A DNA stretch of 33,552 nucleotides from Catenulispora rubra. GTDB taxonomy: Bacteria > Actinomycetota > Actinomycetes > Streptomycetales > Catenulisporaceae. Below, one piece after another: positions 8,532 to 16,371 of the stretch. Below the pieces are notes generated by a model, which saw only the letters and a list, made by a program, of their open reading frames with translations, searched no databases and was not told where the DNA came from. Position 1 is the stretch's first letter. Every line of letters begins with the position of its first letter. Both the position numbers and the translations under genes were made by a program. Where the stretch lies: the NCBI RefSeq assembly GCF_015356825.1, contig NZ_JAACYW010000108.1, positions 1 to 33,552 of the forward strand, given 5' to 3'.

Positions 8532-8553
8532 CCATCAGCTAAGAACACAGCCA
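8532..8553. repeat. 22-bp direct repeat, copy 2
   Basis: An exact copy of 4950-4971 (the GH92 stop region) without the GH92 coding sequence before it. About 45 bases later a second stretch resembling the GH92 downstream region resumes (8598 onward, GTAGAAGGGCGGCCGG), then a hairpin. Confidence 0.8.
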
Positions 8554-8611
8554 GCCGGAGCCCGGCAACTCTCCGCGGCTCAAAGCTCTGGCCGATTCAG
8601 CCAGTAGAAGG

Positions 8612-8639
8612 GCGGCCGGTTTCGCCCCGGGCCGGCCGC
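8612..8639 (-). terminator. Hairpin downstream of the Sel1-repeat gene
   Basis: An 8-bp perfect GC stem (8612-8619 with 8632-8639) has a 12-base loop. It lies ~65 bases past the stop of the minus-strand gene ending at 8703. It resembles the hairpin after GH92 and may be a duplicate of it. Confidence 0.5.
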
Positions 8640-8694
8640 ACGCTGCCGGACAGCGTTACCCCGGGACGGCCGCCCGCTACCGCACAGCGTCGCC
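8633..8694. repeat. Imperfect 34-bp-period direct repeat
   Basis: Bases 8633-8660 and 8667-8694 match at 23 of 28 positions, sharing CGGCCGC, a CGCT core and ACAGCGT. The copies fill the gap between the hairpin at 8612 and the Sel1-repeat gene's stop. No function is evident. Confidence 0.5.
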
Positions 8695-8702
8695 GCTACC
8701 GA

Positions 8703-9497
8703 TCAGTCGCCGTCGAGATCCGGCCAATCGTCGGCCCATTTCGGGGCCGACCTCCGTGCTCGCGCCTTGTCGTACCACTCCTTCGCCTCGGCGCGGCGTC
8801 TCGTTCTGTTCAGCACGTCGCCGAGCAGCTCCATCCAATCGGGTTCCAGGTGGTAGTAGCGGCCCTTGTAGTTGGAGTCGAGAGCTGCGCGCACGTAGGG
8901 CTCGGCCAGGTCGGAGCGCTGCGTACGAGTCAGTATTCGGGCGAGGTCGATGCAGGCGCGGGGGTCGGCGTCGGTGCGGTCGGCCGCCAGTCGCAGGTAG
9001 TGCTCCGCGTCGGCCTGCCGGCCTTCTTGGCGAAGAAGCCATTCGCCGAGGTGGTAGGCGGCTTTCGCGTGACCGCCGTCGGCGGCTTGGCGGAGGTGGC
9101 GCTCGGCGTCTGAGGTGTCACTCGAATACCGGGCGAGCCGCAAGTGCATCGCGCCGAGGATGAACGCGGCGTGTGTGTGCCCTGATTCGGCGGCCGCTGC
9201 GAGGTAGCGCTCCTCCTCGTTCGACCAGAACTGGTCCTCCTCAGGCGCGGCAGGCCTCGACCTTTCCTTGGCCAACGCGCGGGCGAGCTGCAACCCTGCG
9301 TCAGCATGACCTGCGTCCGCCGCGCGGCGCAGATGCAGGCAGGCGAGCTCGCTCAGCCGCCGATCCGATCGCAGGTGTATCTGGGAATTGAAATGGTCGC
9401 GCCACTTGCCGACGTAGTGCATGCCGAGCGCGTACGAGGCTTGCGCATCCCCGCTCTCGGCCGCTTTCCGCAATGACCTTCGCTTCAGGGGCCCCAC
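8703..9497 (-). CDS. Sel1-like repeat (TPR-type) protein
   Basis: A 264-residue soluble helical-repeat protein. At least five Sel1-type repeats are visible, with the pattern (L)RxAAxxGxxxAxxxLG: SLRKAAESGDAQASYALG, LRRAADAGHADAGLQLA, LAAAAESGHTHAAFILG, LRQAADGGHAKAAYHLG and LRLAADRTDADPRACIDLA. A longer final TPR-like pair follows, with acidic residues at the end. Such proteins are protein-binding scaffolds; the partner is unknown. No signal peptide is present. The only in-frame start is GTG 9497 with a weak ribosome site, and the protein begins inside a repeat, so it may be N-terminally truncated or start less conventionally. It is divergent from the phosphatase gene at 9744. Confidence 0.78.
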   Translation of the reverse strand: MGPLKRRSLRKAAESGDAQASYALGMHYVGKWRDHFNSQIHLRSDRRLSELACLHLRRAADAGHADAGLQLARALAKERSRPAAPEEDQFWSNEEERYLAAAAESGHTHAAFILGAMHLRLARYSSDTSDAERHLRQAADGGHAKAAYHLGEWLLRQEGRQADAEHYLRLAADRTDADPRACIDLARILTRTQRSDLAEPYVRAALDSNYKGRYYHLEPDWMELLGDVLNRTRRRAEAKEWYDKARARRSAPKWADDWPDLDGD

Positions 9498-9615
9498 GGT
9501 CGTGTTCTACCCGCGAGCGGGGCCGACATCGATTAACCGGCCGCGAACCTCCCCGGAACAGAGCCGCAGCCGGTTCGTCGTCGCGTCGCGTGGCGTCACG
9601 CTCACAGCTGCGGAC

Positions 9616-9640
9616 CAGGAGATGTCTCCTGATGTTGACA
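9616..9640. promoter_or_regulatory. Palindrome plus TTGACA box upstream of the phosphatase gene
   Basis: CAGGAGA and TCTCCTG (9616-9622, 9625-9631) form a perfect inverted repeat with two central bases. A consensus TTGACA (9635-9640) follows four bases later. No convincing -10 box lies at 16-18 bp, so this is a candidate operator and half-promoter only. The rest of the 246-bp gap (9498-9743) shows nothing I can assign. Confidence 0.3.
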
Positions 9641-9743
9641 CGGAAAGCCGGCGTTCAGCCAGCCGTCGCCAATAGGCGCCACTCTTCTACCTTCGGCCGC
9701 GACACAGCGACACGGCGACCCAGCAACACCAGGAGGCATGAAG

Positions 9744-11321
9744 ATGGACGCAGAAACCGGCGCACTCGATTCGGCAGAAGGCCTGAGCCGTCGTCATGCC
9801 CTCGGACTGCTCGGAGTGGCGGGGGCCGGAGCCTCGATCCCGCTCCTGGACGCCTCGCCGGCGGCGGCAGCGCAGAGCAAGACCGGCGCACCGGCGATCA
9901 GTCTCACACCGGACTCGGCCGGGGCGCCGCCTGTGCAGGGCCTGCACCTGACATTCGGTGCGGATCCCGCCACCCAGATGGTCGTTTCGTGGATCACCGA
10001 CGGGCCCGTGAACAAGCCTCGCGTCATGCACGGAACCCTGGAGGACGGCTTCGGTGCCGGCGTCAGCGCTCAGACTCGCACCTACGTGGACGGCAAGTCC
10101 GGACGTACCGTGTACGTCCACCACGCCGCCTTGAACCACCTGCGTCCGGGCACCGACTACGTCTACCTGGCGGCACACCAGGGCGCCACGCCGGACAGCG
10201 GGACCTTCCGCACCGCCCCGCGCGGGCGCATGCCGCTGACCTTCACCAGCTTCGGCGACCAGGCGGCACCGCAGGTGTCGTGGGGCTCCGACGGAACGCC
10301 GGTCCTGGACAACAACTCCACGCCCGCCAGCAAGGACATCGTGACCGGCATCGAGCAGGTCGCGCCGCTGTTCCACCTGCTCAACGGCGACCTGTGCTAC
10401 GCCAACCGGGACGTCGACCGGGTGCGGACCTGGAACAACTTCTTCACCAACAACACCCGCTCGGCGCGCTTCCGCCCGTGGATGCCGGCGGCCGGCAACC
10501 ACGAGATCGAGTCCGGCAACGGCCCGATCGGGATGGACGGATTCCAGGCGTACTTCACGCTGCCGTCGACCGAGACCGACCCCGAGCTGGCCGGCCTGTA
10601 CTACGCGTTCACGGCCGGTTCGGTCCGGGTCATCGTGCTGCAGAACGACGACTACGTCATCCAGCACGCGAGCGACTACTACATCAACGGCTACTCCGGC
10701 GGCCGGCAGCTCGCCTTCCTCGAACGGGAACTGCGGGCCGCCCGGTCCTCCCGGGAGATCGACTGGGTGGTCGTCGCGATGCACCAGGTCATGATCAGCA
10801 CGGCCGACGCCAGCGGCTCGGACCTGGGGCTGCGGCAGAACTACGGGCCGCTGTTCGACCGGTACGGCGTCGACCTGGTGGTCTGCGGCCACGAGCACAA
10901 CTACGAGCGGTCGCTGGCCGTCCGGGGCGTCGTCCACGGCAGCGAGACCCTGACCCCCAACCCGGTCTCGTCGGCGACGGACGTCATCGACACCTCGCTG
11001 GGCACCGTGCACATGGTGCTCGGCGGCGGCGGCGTGTCAGGCACGTCGAACCAGTCGTTCTTCAAGGACGGCACCGGAAAGGTCCTCACCGCCTACACCG
11101 GCGGCAACTCCGTCTACGTCAAGGAGCAGGCGGTCTGGGCCGGCACCCGGGACGCCGACCACCCGTACGGCTTCGCGGCGTTCACCGTCGACCCCGGCCG
11201 GCACCCCGGCGACACGACGCGCATGCACGTGACCTACTACAACGTGAACAAGCCGAACGGCCAGCTGTCGGTGTTCGAGCAGTTCACCTTGCACCGCAAG
11301 CGCTCCGACGGCCACCGTTGA
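9744..11321 (+). CDS. Tat-exported purple acid phosphatase-like metallophosphoesterase
   Basis: A 525-residue phosphomonoesterase or phosphodiesterase of the calcineurin-like superfamily. A twin-arginine signal (SRRHALGLLG, Arg16-Arg17) with a hydrophobic core and Ala-rich cleavage site implies folded export. Residues ~52-160 form the fibronectin-like N-terminal domain of purple acid phosphatases. The five metal-site blocks are in order: FGDQ (~168), NGDLCYAN (~215), GNHE (~251), AMHQ (~345) and GHEHNYER (~382). The Tyr of GDLCY fits the purple enzyme class, and GHEH is the usual GHxH. Start: ATG 9738 is only one base from AGGAGG (9731-9736), so ATG 9744, seven bases away, is preferred. A role in phosphate scavenging is likely, but no clear PHO box is visible. 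It converges on the tiny gene at 11325 with a three-base gap. Confidence 0.92.
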   Translation: MDAETGALDSAEGLSRRHALGLLGVAGAGASIPLLDASPAAAAQSKTGAPAISLTPDSAGAPPVQGLHLTFGADPATQMVVSWITDGPVNKPRVMHGTLEDGFGAGVSAQTRTYVDGKSGRTVYVHHAALNHLRPGTDYVYLAAHQGATPDSGTFRTAPRGRMPLTFTSFGDQAAPQVSWGSDGTPVLDNNSTPASKDIVTGIEQVAPLFHLLNGDLCYANRDVDRVRTWNNFFTNNTRSARFRPWMPAAGNHEIESGNGPIGMDGFQAYFTLPSTETDPELAGLYYAFTAGSVRVIVLQNDDYVIQHASDYYINGYSGGRQLAFLERELRAARSSREIDWVVVAMHQVMISTADASGSDLGLRQNYGPLFDRYGVDLVVCGHEHNYERSLAVRGVVHGSETLTPNPVSSATDVIDTSLGTVHMVLGGGGVSGTSNQSFFKDGTGKVLTAYTGGNSVYVKEQAVWAGTRDADHPYGFAAFTVDPGRHPGDTTRMHVTYYNVNKPNGQLSVFEQFTLHRKRSDGHR

Positions 11322-11324
11322 AAG

Positions 11325-11525
11325 CTACCGTCGTCCGGCGGGGTCGTCCGGGCCCGAGTGGTGCTTGTCGTGGTCGCCCGTCATCTTCTTGGTCAGCTGG
11401 TCGGTGAGCCGGCCGGTGATGTTCACGCGCGGCTGGCGCCGCCGCAGCCGAGACGGGTCGGGCACCGGCACTCCTCGGGCCCTGAGGAAGGACAGGACCA
11501 CGCGGATCAGGACACCGAGAATCAC
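11325..11525 (-). CDS. Small membrane-associated protein coupled to the MarR gene
   Basis: A predicted 66-residue protein. It starts with a hydrophobic stretch (VILGVLIRVVLSFLRARG), followed by a basic, hydrophilic tail rich in Arg, Lys, Asp and His. The start is GTG 11525, which overlaps the MarR stop codon as GTGA, with GGAG seven bases upstream inside the MarR gene. An in-frame ATG at 11564 is possible but lies deep in the MarR gene. The family is unknown. The overlap implies translational coupling and a role linked to the MarR regulon, such as a small membrane anchor, but this is inference. Confidence 0.6.
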   Translation of the reverse strand: MILGVLIRVVLSFLRARGVPVPDPSRLRRRQPRVNITGRLTDQLTKKMTGDHDKHHSGPDDPAGRR

Positions 11526-12025
11526 GATTGTGCTCCATCCATGGGCTGGGGATCGGCTCGCCATCGGTTTTTGACCACGGGCTGTTCGGCGTCACGGCTG
11601 ACGGCCGCTGCCATCGCGTCGTTGAGTCGGGCCAGCGCCGCGGTGAGAGAGTCGACCTCCGCCGGATCCCAGCCCTCAAGCACGGGGGTGAAGCGGGCGA
11701 CCAGACGCAGCCGGAAGTCCTCCAGCAGGGCGGACCCGGTCGCCGTCGGGTGGATCAGATAGCTGCGACCGTCGGAGGGGTCGGCCTCGATCCGCACGTA
11801 TCCGGCCTCTTCGAGCCGCTTGACGTGGCGGGTCACACTCGGGTGTGCGACGTCCAGCATCACTGCGACCTCCGAGGGCCGGGCGCCGTCCCGCTGCGCG
11901 GCCAGGGCCAGCACTCGCATGGTGGTCTCGTCGGCCGGGTTCTGCTCCGTACCGCGCCGCACGTGCCGGGCTACAGCGGACAGCTGGCCGAGCAGCGCCA
12001 GAACCGAGCCATCATTTACTTCCAT
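11522..12025 (-). CDS. MarR-family transcriptional regulator
   Basis: A 167-residue winged-helix repressor. Helices for dimerisation flank the DNA-binding core RPSEVAVMLDVAHPSVTRHVKRLEEAGYVRIEADPSDGRSYLIHPTATG (residues ~57-105), whose recognition helix and DGR wing are diagnostic. ATG 12025 is chosen over an upstream frame extension to 12124 because the latter covers the GH3 terminator. No ribosome site precedes the ATG, so it may be leaderless. The start codon sits inside a palindrome (12014-12034), implying autorepression. The ligand and targets are unknown. It lies downstream of GH3 on the same strand but is separated from it by a terminator. Confidence 0.88.
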   Translation of the reverse strand: MEVNDGSVLALLGQLSAVARHVRRGTEQNPADETTMRVLALAAQRDGARPSEVAVMLDVAHPSVTRHVKRLEEAGYVRIEADPSDGRSYLIHPTATGSALLEDFRLRLVARFTPVLEGWDPAEVDSLTAALARLNDAMAAAVSRDAEQPVVKNRWRADPQPMDGAQS

Positions 12026-12034
12026 TACGTAAAT
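12014..12034. promoter_or_regulatory. Putative MarR operator over the start codon
   Basis: ATTTAC (12014-12019) and GTAAAT (12029-12034) form an inverted repeat with a 9-bp centre. Within it TTACGTAA (12025-12032) is a perfect palindrome. The MarR ATG (12023-12025) lies in the middle, so binding would block initiation of a leaderless transcript. The AT-rich motif stands out in this GC-rich sequence. Confidence 0.55.
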
Positions 12035-12077
12035 ACTATGCCCCTCGGGCGCTTCCGCAAACCCGTCTCCGGTTCCC

Positions 12078-12116
12078 GCTGCCGCCTTCGAGACGCTCCA
12101 TCTCGAAAGCGGCAGC
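12078..12116 (-). terminator. Terminator of the ABC-GH3 operon
   Basis: A 16-bp stem (12078-12093 with 12101-12116) has one C-A mismatch and a 7-base loop. It begins 15 bases past the GH3 stop (12131) and separates GH3 from the MarR gene. Confidence 0.7.
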
Positions 12117-12130
12117 CAGGTCACCGACAG

Positions 12131-14467
12131 CTACTGAGGAACCTCGACACTCGCCGACATGGTCCTGCCGTGGTCCAGGAAACTCGTCTCGCCCCGCAAG
12201 GTCACGCTGACCGCCCGGCCCGGATCGCCGGCGGACTGCGCCACCGTCAGCACGATCTCCCCGGGCTCGACGCGACGTCGCAGATCCGGTCCCGTGAAGC
12301 CGGTCAGGTCGGCGTGGATGCCGAACCGCACATCACGGGTCTGGCCGGCCTCCAGCTCGACGCGCGCGAAGGCAAGCAGTTGCCGGACGGGGCGGGTGAC
12401 CGAGGCGACCGGATCGGTCAGGTAGACCTGGAGCACCGCGGTCCCGGCACGTCGGCCGGTGTTCGTCACTGTGGTCAAAAGGTTGATAGTGCCGTCCACC
12501 GCGACCGCATCCTCCGCGGCCCGGGTACCGCCGATCTGGAAGCCGGCGTATCCCAGCCCGTGCCCGAAGGGGAAGGCCGGAGTCGGGTCGATGTTGCTGA
12601 CGCCATCGCTCTTCAGCGCGAGCGGAGACGCGAGGTAGGTGCCGGGCTGCCCGGCGGCGTCGCCGGGGATCTGGACGGGCAGCCGCCCGGACGGGTTCAC
12701 CCGCCCGGAAAGCACACCGCTGATCGCGGACGCGCCCTCCTGGCCCGGGAAGAACGCCTGCACGGTGGCCGCCGCCAGCCGGGAGTGCCGCGCGATCGGA
12801 TAGGGGCGGCCGGAAACCACGACCAGCACCGTCTGCCGAGCCGCGGCAAGCACGGCCTGGGCCAGATCGTCCTGGACGCCGGGCAGGCGCAGCACGGCCA
12901 GGTCGCAGCCCTCGCCGGAGGTGCCGTGTCCGAACATGCCGGAGCGGTCGCCGAGGACCAGCACGGTGACGTCCGCTTCCGCCGCGGCAGCCACCGCCGC
13001 GGTGAATCCGTCGCGGTCGTCACCGCTGATCGTGCAGCCCGGCTCGTAGCGGATCTCTGCTTCCGGGAACTCCCCCCGCAGGGCTTCCAGCACGGTCGGC
13101 GCCTCGACGCCGAGCGGCAGCTCGGGGTGGTGGGGCAGGACGTGGTTGACGAACGAGTAGCAGCCGAACAGGCAGCGGGCGTCGTCGGCACCCGGCCCGA
13201 TCACGGCGATGGAGCGAGGCGCGGCCAGCGGCAGCACCCCGTCGGGGTTGTCGAGCAGCACCACGGATTCCTCGGCCAAGCGGCGGGCGACGTCGCGATT
13301 GCGCGGTGAGTCGAAGTCACCGCCCGCCGTGTACCGCGTCGGACGCCAGTCCACGTCCAACAGGCCCAGCTCGGCCTTCTGAGTCAGGACCCGCAGCACC
13401 GCCCGGTCCAGTACCTCGGGCGCGATCCGGCCGTCTTTGACCAGGGCACGCAGCGGTTCGGCGAAGCCGGTGCGGTGCGGCAGCTCTACGTCGATCCCGG
13501 CTTGCAGCGCCAACTGGGCCGCGTCGGTGACGTCGGCGGCCACATGGTGCATCGTGGCCAGGAACGCGACCGACCAGTAGTCGGACACCACGGTGCCGGT
13601 GAAGCCCCAGGTCTCGCGCAGCAACCGCGTCAGCAGCGCCTCGTCGGCGCCGCACGGTACGCCGTCGATGTCGTTGTAGGCGTTCATGACGGAGCCGACG
13701 GGGCCGTGGACGACGGCCTTCTCGAACGGCGGCAGAATGACGTCGGCGAACTCACGCGGTCCCAGCGCCGCGGGGGCGTGGTTGCGCGCGGCCCGGGACG
13801 CGGAGTAGCCCGCGAAGTGCTTCACCGTGGCCACGACGCCTGCTGATTGCAGGCCCTGTACATACGCCAGCCCGAGTTCGGAGACCAGGTAGGGATCCTC
13901 GCCCAGGGTTTCCTCGACCCGGCCCCAGCGGTAGTCGCGCACCACGTCCAAGACCGGCGCCAGACCCTGGTGGACCCCCACCGCGGCCATGTCCGAACCG
14001 ATCGCCGCCGCCATCTCCCCCACGAGGGCTGGGTTCCACGTGGACGCCCAGGCCAGCGGAGTCGGGTACACGGTGGCCTGCCAGGCGGTGAACCCGGTGA
14101 GGCACTCCTCGTGGGCGATGGCCGGGATGCCGAACCGGTTGGCGGCGGTCACCTGGGCCTGAAGCTGCGCCAGTCGTTCCCGGCCGGCCTCGGGCGTGAT
14201 CGGTGCGGTGCCGAAGATCCGAGTCAGGTGGCCGAGCCCGTCGGTGACGGCCTCGTCGAAGGACTCGGCGGAGGCGAACGTGGCCTGCATCGGCGCCACG
14301 TCGCCGCCCGTGTCATGGCCCGGCCAGGTGCTGCCGAGCTGCTGGATCTTCTCCGTCTCGGTCATGGCGGCGAGCAGAGCCCGGGCACGCTCGGGCGCCG
14401 GGAGCCCGGGGTCGTTCCAGGGTCCGGTCACCGGGTTCTGGTCGCTTGTCGTCACGGTGGCGTCCAT
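12131..14467 (-). CDS. GH3 beta-glycosidase (beta-glucosidase/beta-xylosidase type)
   Basis: A 778-residue family-3 glycoside hydrolase, apparently intracellular because no signal peptide is seen. The TIM-barrel domain holds the substrate-binding KHFAGYSASRAARNH (216-230) and the nucleophile Asp296 in VVSDYWS. The alpha/beta sandwich (~400-620) contains SGEGCDLAVLRLPG, where Glu519 fits the acid/base position. PFGHGLGY and a C-terminal fibronectin-like domain (~655-760) complete the full-length three-domain form. As the last gene after two sugar permeases, it likely splits imported beta-linked oligosaccharides. Sequence alone cannot decide glucose versus xylose, or beta-1,3 versus beta-1,4 linkages. 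The ATG at 14467 directly abuts three 17-bp tandem repeats, with no classic ribosome site. Confidence 0.92.
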   Translation of the reverse strand: MDATVTTSDQNPVTGPWNDPGLPAPERARALLAAMTETEKIQQLGSTWPGHDTGGDVAPMQATFASAESFDEAVTDGLGHLTRIFGTAPITPEAGRERLAQLQAQVTAANRFGIPAIAHEECLTGFTAWQATVYPTPLAWASTWNPALVGEMAAAIGSDMAAVGVHQGLAPVLDVVRDYRWGRVEETLGEDPYLVSELGLAYVQGLQSAGVVATVKHFAGYSASRAARNHAPAALGPREFADVILPPFEKAVVHGPVGSVMNAYNDIDGVPCGADEALLTRLLRETWGFTGTVVSDYWSVAFLATMHHVAADVTDAAQLALQAGIDVELPHRTGFAEPLRALVKDGRIAPEVLDRAVLRVLTQKAELGLLDVDWRPTRYTAGGDFDSPRNRDVARRLAEESVVLLDNPDGVLPLAAPRSIAVIGPGADDARCLFGCYSFVNHVLPHHPELPLGVEAPTVLEALRGEFPEAEIRYEPGCTISGDDRDGFTAAVAAAAEADVTVLVLGDRSGMFGHGTSGEGCDLAVLRLPGVQDDLAQAVLAAARQTVLVVVSGRPYPIARHSRLAAATVQAFFPGQEGASAISGVLSGRVNPSGRLPVQIPGDAAGQPGTYLASPLALKSDGVSNIDPTPAFPFGHGLGYAGFQIGGTRAAEDAVAVDGTINLLTTVTNTGRRAGTAVLQVYLTDPVASVTRPVRQLLAFARVELEAGQTRDVRFGIHADLTGFTGPDLRRRVEPGEIVLTVAQSAGDPGRAVSVTLRGETSFLDHGRTMSASVEVPQ

Positions 14468-14518
14468 TTCTGTGCAGGTTCAAGTTCTGTGCAGATTCAC
14501 GTTCTGTGCAGGTTCAAG
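14468..14518. repeat. Three 17-bp tandem repeats touching the GH3 start codon
   Basis: Units at 14468-14484, 14485-14501 and 14502-14518 are head-to-tail with no spacer. Units 1 and 3 are identical, and unit 2 differs at two positions. On the coding strand each unit reads CTTGAACCTGCACAGAA or its variant, and the last A is followed by the GH3 ATG. This replaces the place where a ribosome site would normally be. Confidence 0.9.
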
Positions 14519-14613
14519 GCATGGGTTCAGCGACGGACGGCGCGGCCGACGTACGGCTCGGGCGTCCGGATGGGCTTCTGATGGGCTTCGGTGCGGCGGC
14601 CCGGGAGCGGCGG

Positions 14614-15432
14614 CTACTTGCCGCCGGCCCCCATCAGCCCGCTGACCAGGGCACGGCGGGCGAACAGGTAGACCACGAGGATCGGGACGGCGGAGAACAG
14701 GACAGCGGCCAGCAGCGCCGGCACGTTCGCCCCGTACTGGGAGACGAAGTTGTAGAGCCCGAGGGTGACGACCTTGTCGTTCTCCGACTGGGTCATGATC
14801 AGCGGGAAGAGGAAGCCGTTCCAGGCCTGGAGCGCGGCGAAGACCGAGGCCGTGGCGATGGCCGGGCGGGCCAGCGGGATGACCAGCTCGCGCAGGACCC
14901 TGCGGGGTGTGGCACCGTCCAGCGCCATCGCCTCGAACTGCGAGGAGTCGATCTCCCGCATGCCCCCGCTGATCACCAGGATGCTGACCGGCATCGAGAA
15001 CGCCGCGGTCGGCAGGACGATCCCCCACAGGCTGTCGTACAAGCCGAGCCGGTTGACGATGTAGAAGAGCGGGATGATGACCGCCTGGGCCGGGATGGCC
15101 AGCCCGAGGAGGAACAGCCGGAACACACCCCTGGTGATCCAGCCTCTCCCCCGCACCACCGCGTAGCTGATCGGCACGCAGGTCGCCAGCACGATCGCGA
15201 CGGTGAACGCGGCGACCAGCACGGTGTTCCACAGATAGCCGAGGAAGCCGCTGTGCAGCACCGTGCTGAAGTTCTCGAAGGTCACCTTGGACGGCAGCGC
15301 CAGGGGCCCGCCGTCCGTGTACGAGCCCTGCGGCTGAATCGCCGTGTTCACCAGTGCGTACAACGGAACGCCGATGATCAGGAGCCAGATACCGGCGGCC
15401 AGCCCGGCGAGATGGTTGGGACGTTTCCTCAC
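14614..15432 (-). CDS. Sugar ABC transporter permease 2 (MalG/CUT1 type)
   Basis: A 272-residue inner-membrane permease of the carbohydrate-uptake CUT1 family with about six transmembrane helices. The N-terminus has the short basic cytoplasmic start RKRPNHLAGLAAG. The EAA loop that contacts the ATPase is seen as ALDGATPRRVLRELVIPLARPAIAT. GTG 15432 overlaps the stop of the upstream permease as GTGA, showing translational coupling. No ATP-binding subunit is encoded nearby; actinobacterial CUT1 systems commonly share an MsiK-type ATPase. The substrate is likely an oligosaccharide, given the adjacent GH3 gene. Confidence 0.92.
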   Translation of the reverse strand: MRKRPNHLAGLAAGIWLLIIGVPLYALVNTAIQPQGSYTDGGPLALPSKVTFENFSTVLHSGFLGYLWNTVLVAAFTVAIVLATCVPISYAVVRGRGWITRGVFRLFLLGLAIPAQAVIIPLFYIVNRLGLYDSLWGIVLPTAAFSMPVSILVISGGMREIDSSQFEAMALDGATPRRVLRELVIPLARPAIATASVFAALQAWNGFLFPLIMTQSENDKVVTLGLYNFVSQYGANVPALLAAVLFSAVPILVVYLFARRALVSGLMGAGGK

Positions 15433-16361
15433 AGCCCCTCCAGAGTGCTGTCCATCTTGTCGAAGCCGCTGAGCTTCACCAGCACCAGCGATGCCCCGGT
15501 GGCCAGCAACAGCAGGAAGGCCGCGATGGCGCTGGCATAGCCGTAGTCGTAGGTCCGGAAGGCGGTCTGGTACATGCTGAACGGCAACGTCGCCGTGTCG
15601 GTCCCCGGGCCGCCGTTGGTGATCAGCAGCACGATGTCGAACGCCGTCAGGCCGCCGACGACCATGAACGTCGCCGAGGTGATGACGGTGTTGCGCAGCT
15701 GCGGCAAGGTGATGCTGAAGAACTGCCGCACCCGCCCGGCGCCGTCGATCTCAGCGGCCTGATACAGCGTCTCCGGGATGTTCCGGGCCGCGCCCTGGTA
15801 CAGCAGGCTGTGGAAGGGGATGAACTGCCAGCTGGTCACCAGCACCAGGCAGGCGACGGCGCCACTGGAGCCGCCCAGCGGATCCGCGTTCCCGCCGAAC
15901 AGCCACGACAGCTTCGCCGGGAGGCCGAAGTTGGGGTCGAGCAGCTGGCGCCACATCACCGCCGTGGCCGCCGTGGACAGCAGCAGCGGCACGAAGAACA
16001 CCGCCGACAGCACCGCCCGGTTGCGCTGGCGGCCGGCCGCCCACACGCCGAGCAGGATGCTGATCGGCGCCTGCACCGCGATGTTGCCGAGCATCAGGAC
16101 CCCGGTGACCAGGGTCGAGTCGACGATCTGGCCGTCGCTCACGAACCGGGACCAGTTGTGCAGCCCGGTGAACTGCGGCGTGCTCAGCCCGTCCCAGCTG
16201 GTGAAGGACAGGTACAGGACACCGGCCATCGGCACCAGCGCGAAGACGGCGAAGAACAGCATTCCCGGCAGGGCCCAGACCGCGCCGGGCCGCTCCACGG
16301 AGTGAGCGGTCCGGCGCGGCTCCCGACGCCTGGCGACCCGTGAATCCGTCAGGGAAACCAC
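15429..16361 (-). CDS. Sugar ABC transporter permease 1 (MalF/CUT1 type)
   Basis: A 310-residue membrane protein with six or so helices. The first, ALPGMLFFAVFALVPMAGVLYLSF, is followed by the usual periplasm-type loop TSWDGLSTPQFTGLHNW. The EAA loop is AAEIDGAGRVRQFFSITLPQLRNTV. It pairs with the next permease to form the channel for the sugar bound by the lipoprotein at 16372. GTG 16361 has AGGAAGG six bases upstream and begins only 10 bases after the binding-protein stop, so all belong to one operon. The basic N-terminus (RRREPRR) is cytoplasmic. Confidence 0.93.
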   Translation of the reverse strand: MVSLTDSRVARRREPRRTAHSVERPGAVWALPGMLFFAVFALVPMAGVLYLSFTSWDGLSTPQFTGLHNWSRFVSDGQIVDSTLVTGVLMLGNIAVQAPISILLGVWAAGRQRNRAVLSAVFFVPLLLSTAATAVMWRQLLDPNFGLPAKLSWLFGGNADPLGGSSGAVACLVLVTSWQFIPFHSLLYQGAARNIPETLYQAAEIDGAGRVRQFFSITLPQLRNTVITSATFMVVGGLTAFDIVLLITNGGPGTDTATLPFSMYQTAFRTYDYGYASAIAAFLLLLATGASLVLVKLSGFDKMDSTLEGL

Positions 16362-16371
16362 GTGTGCCTTC

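Larger units (their letters stand above)
8265..8702. other. 438-bp intergenic scar region
   Basis: No intact gene is seen here. From left to right it holds the upstream region of the sigma gene (8265-8332), a decayed minus-strand gene fragment (8333-8530), a 22-bp copy of the GH92 3' end, ~45 bases of unassigned sequence, a hairpin and a degenerate 28-bp repeat pair. The mixture suggests past recombination. Confidence 0.6.

Noticed and set aside
4950..8553. Integrative element with att sites
   Set aside because: The 22-bp repeats look like att sites, but no integrase, recombinase or tRNA gene lies between or beside them, so only a repeat-flanked block is claimed.
9641..9670. PHO box for PhoP upstream of the phosphatase
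   Set aside because: Only one GTTCAGCC-like unit is seen; a proper direct-repeat set of 11-bp units is absent.
9687..11012. 441-codon open frame antisense to the phosphatase
   Set aside because: It mirrors the metallophosphoesterase frame. All five metal motifs are on the plus strand.
14468..14518. CRISPR-like array
   Set aside because: The 17-bp units are head-to-tail without spacers and number only three.
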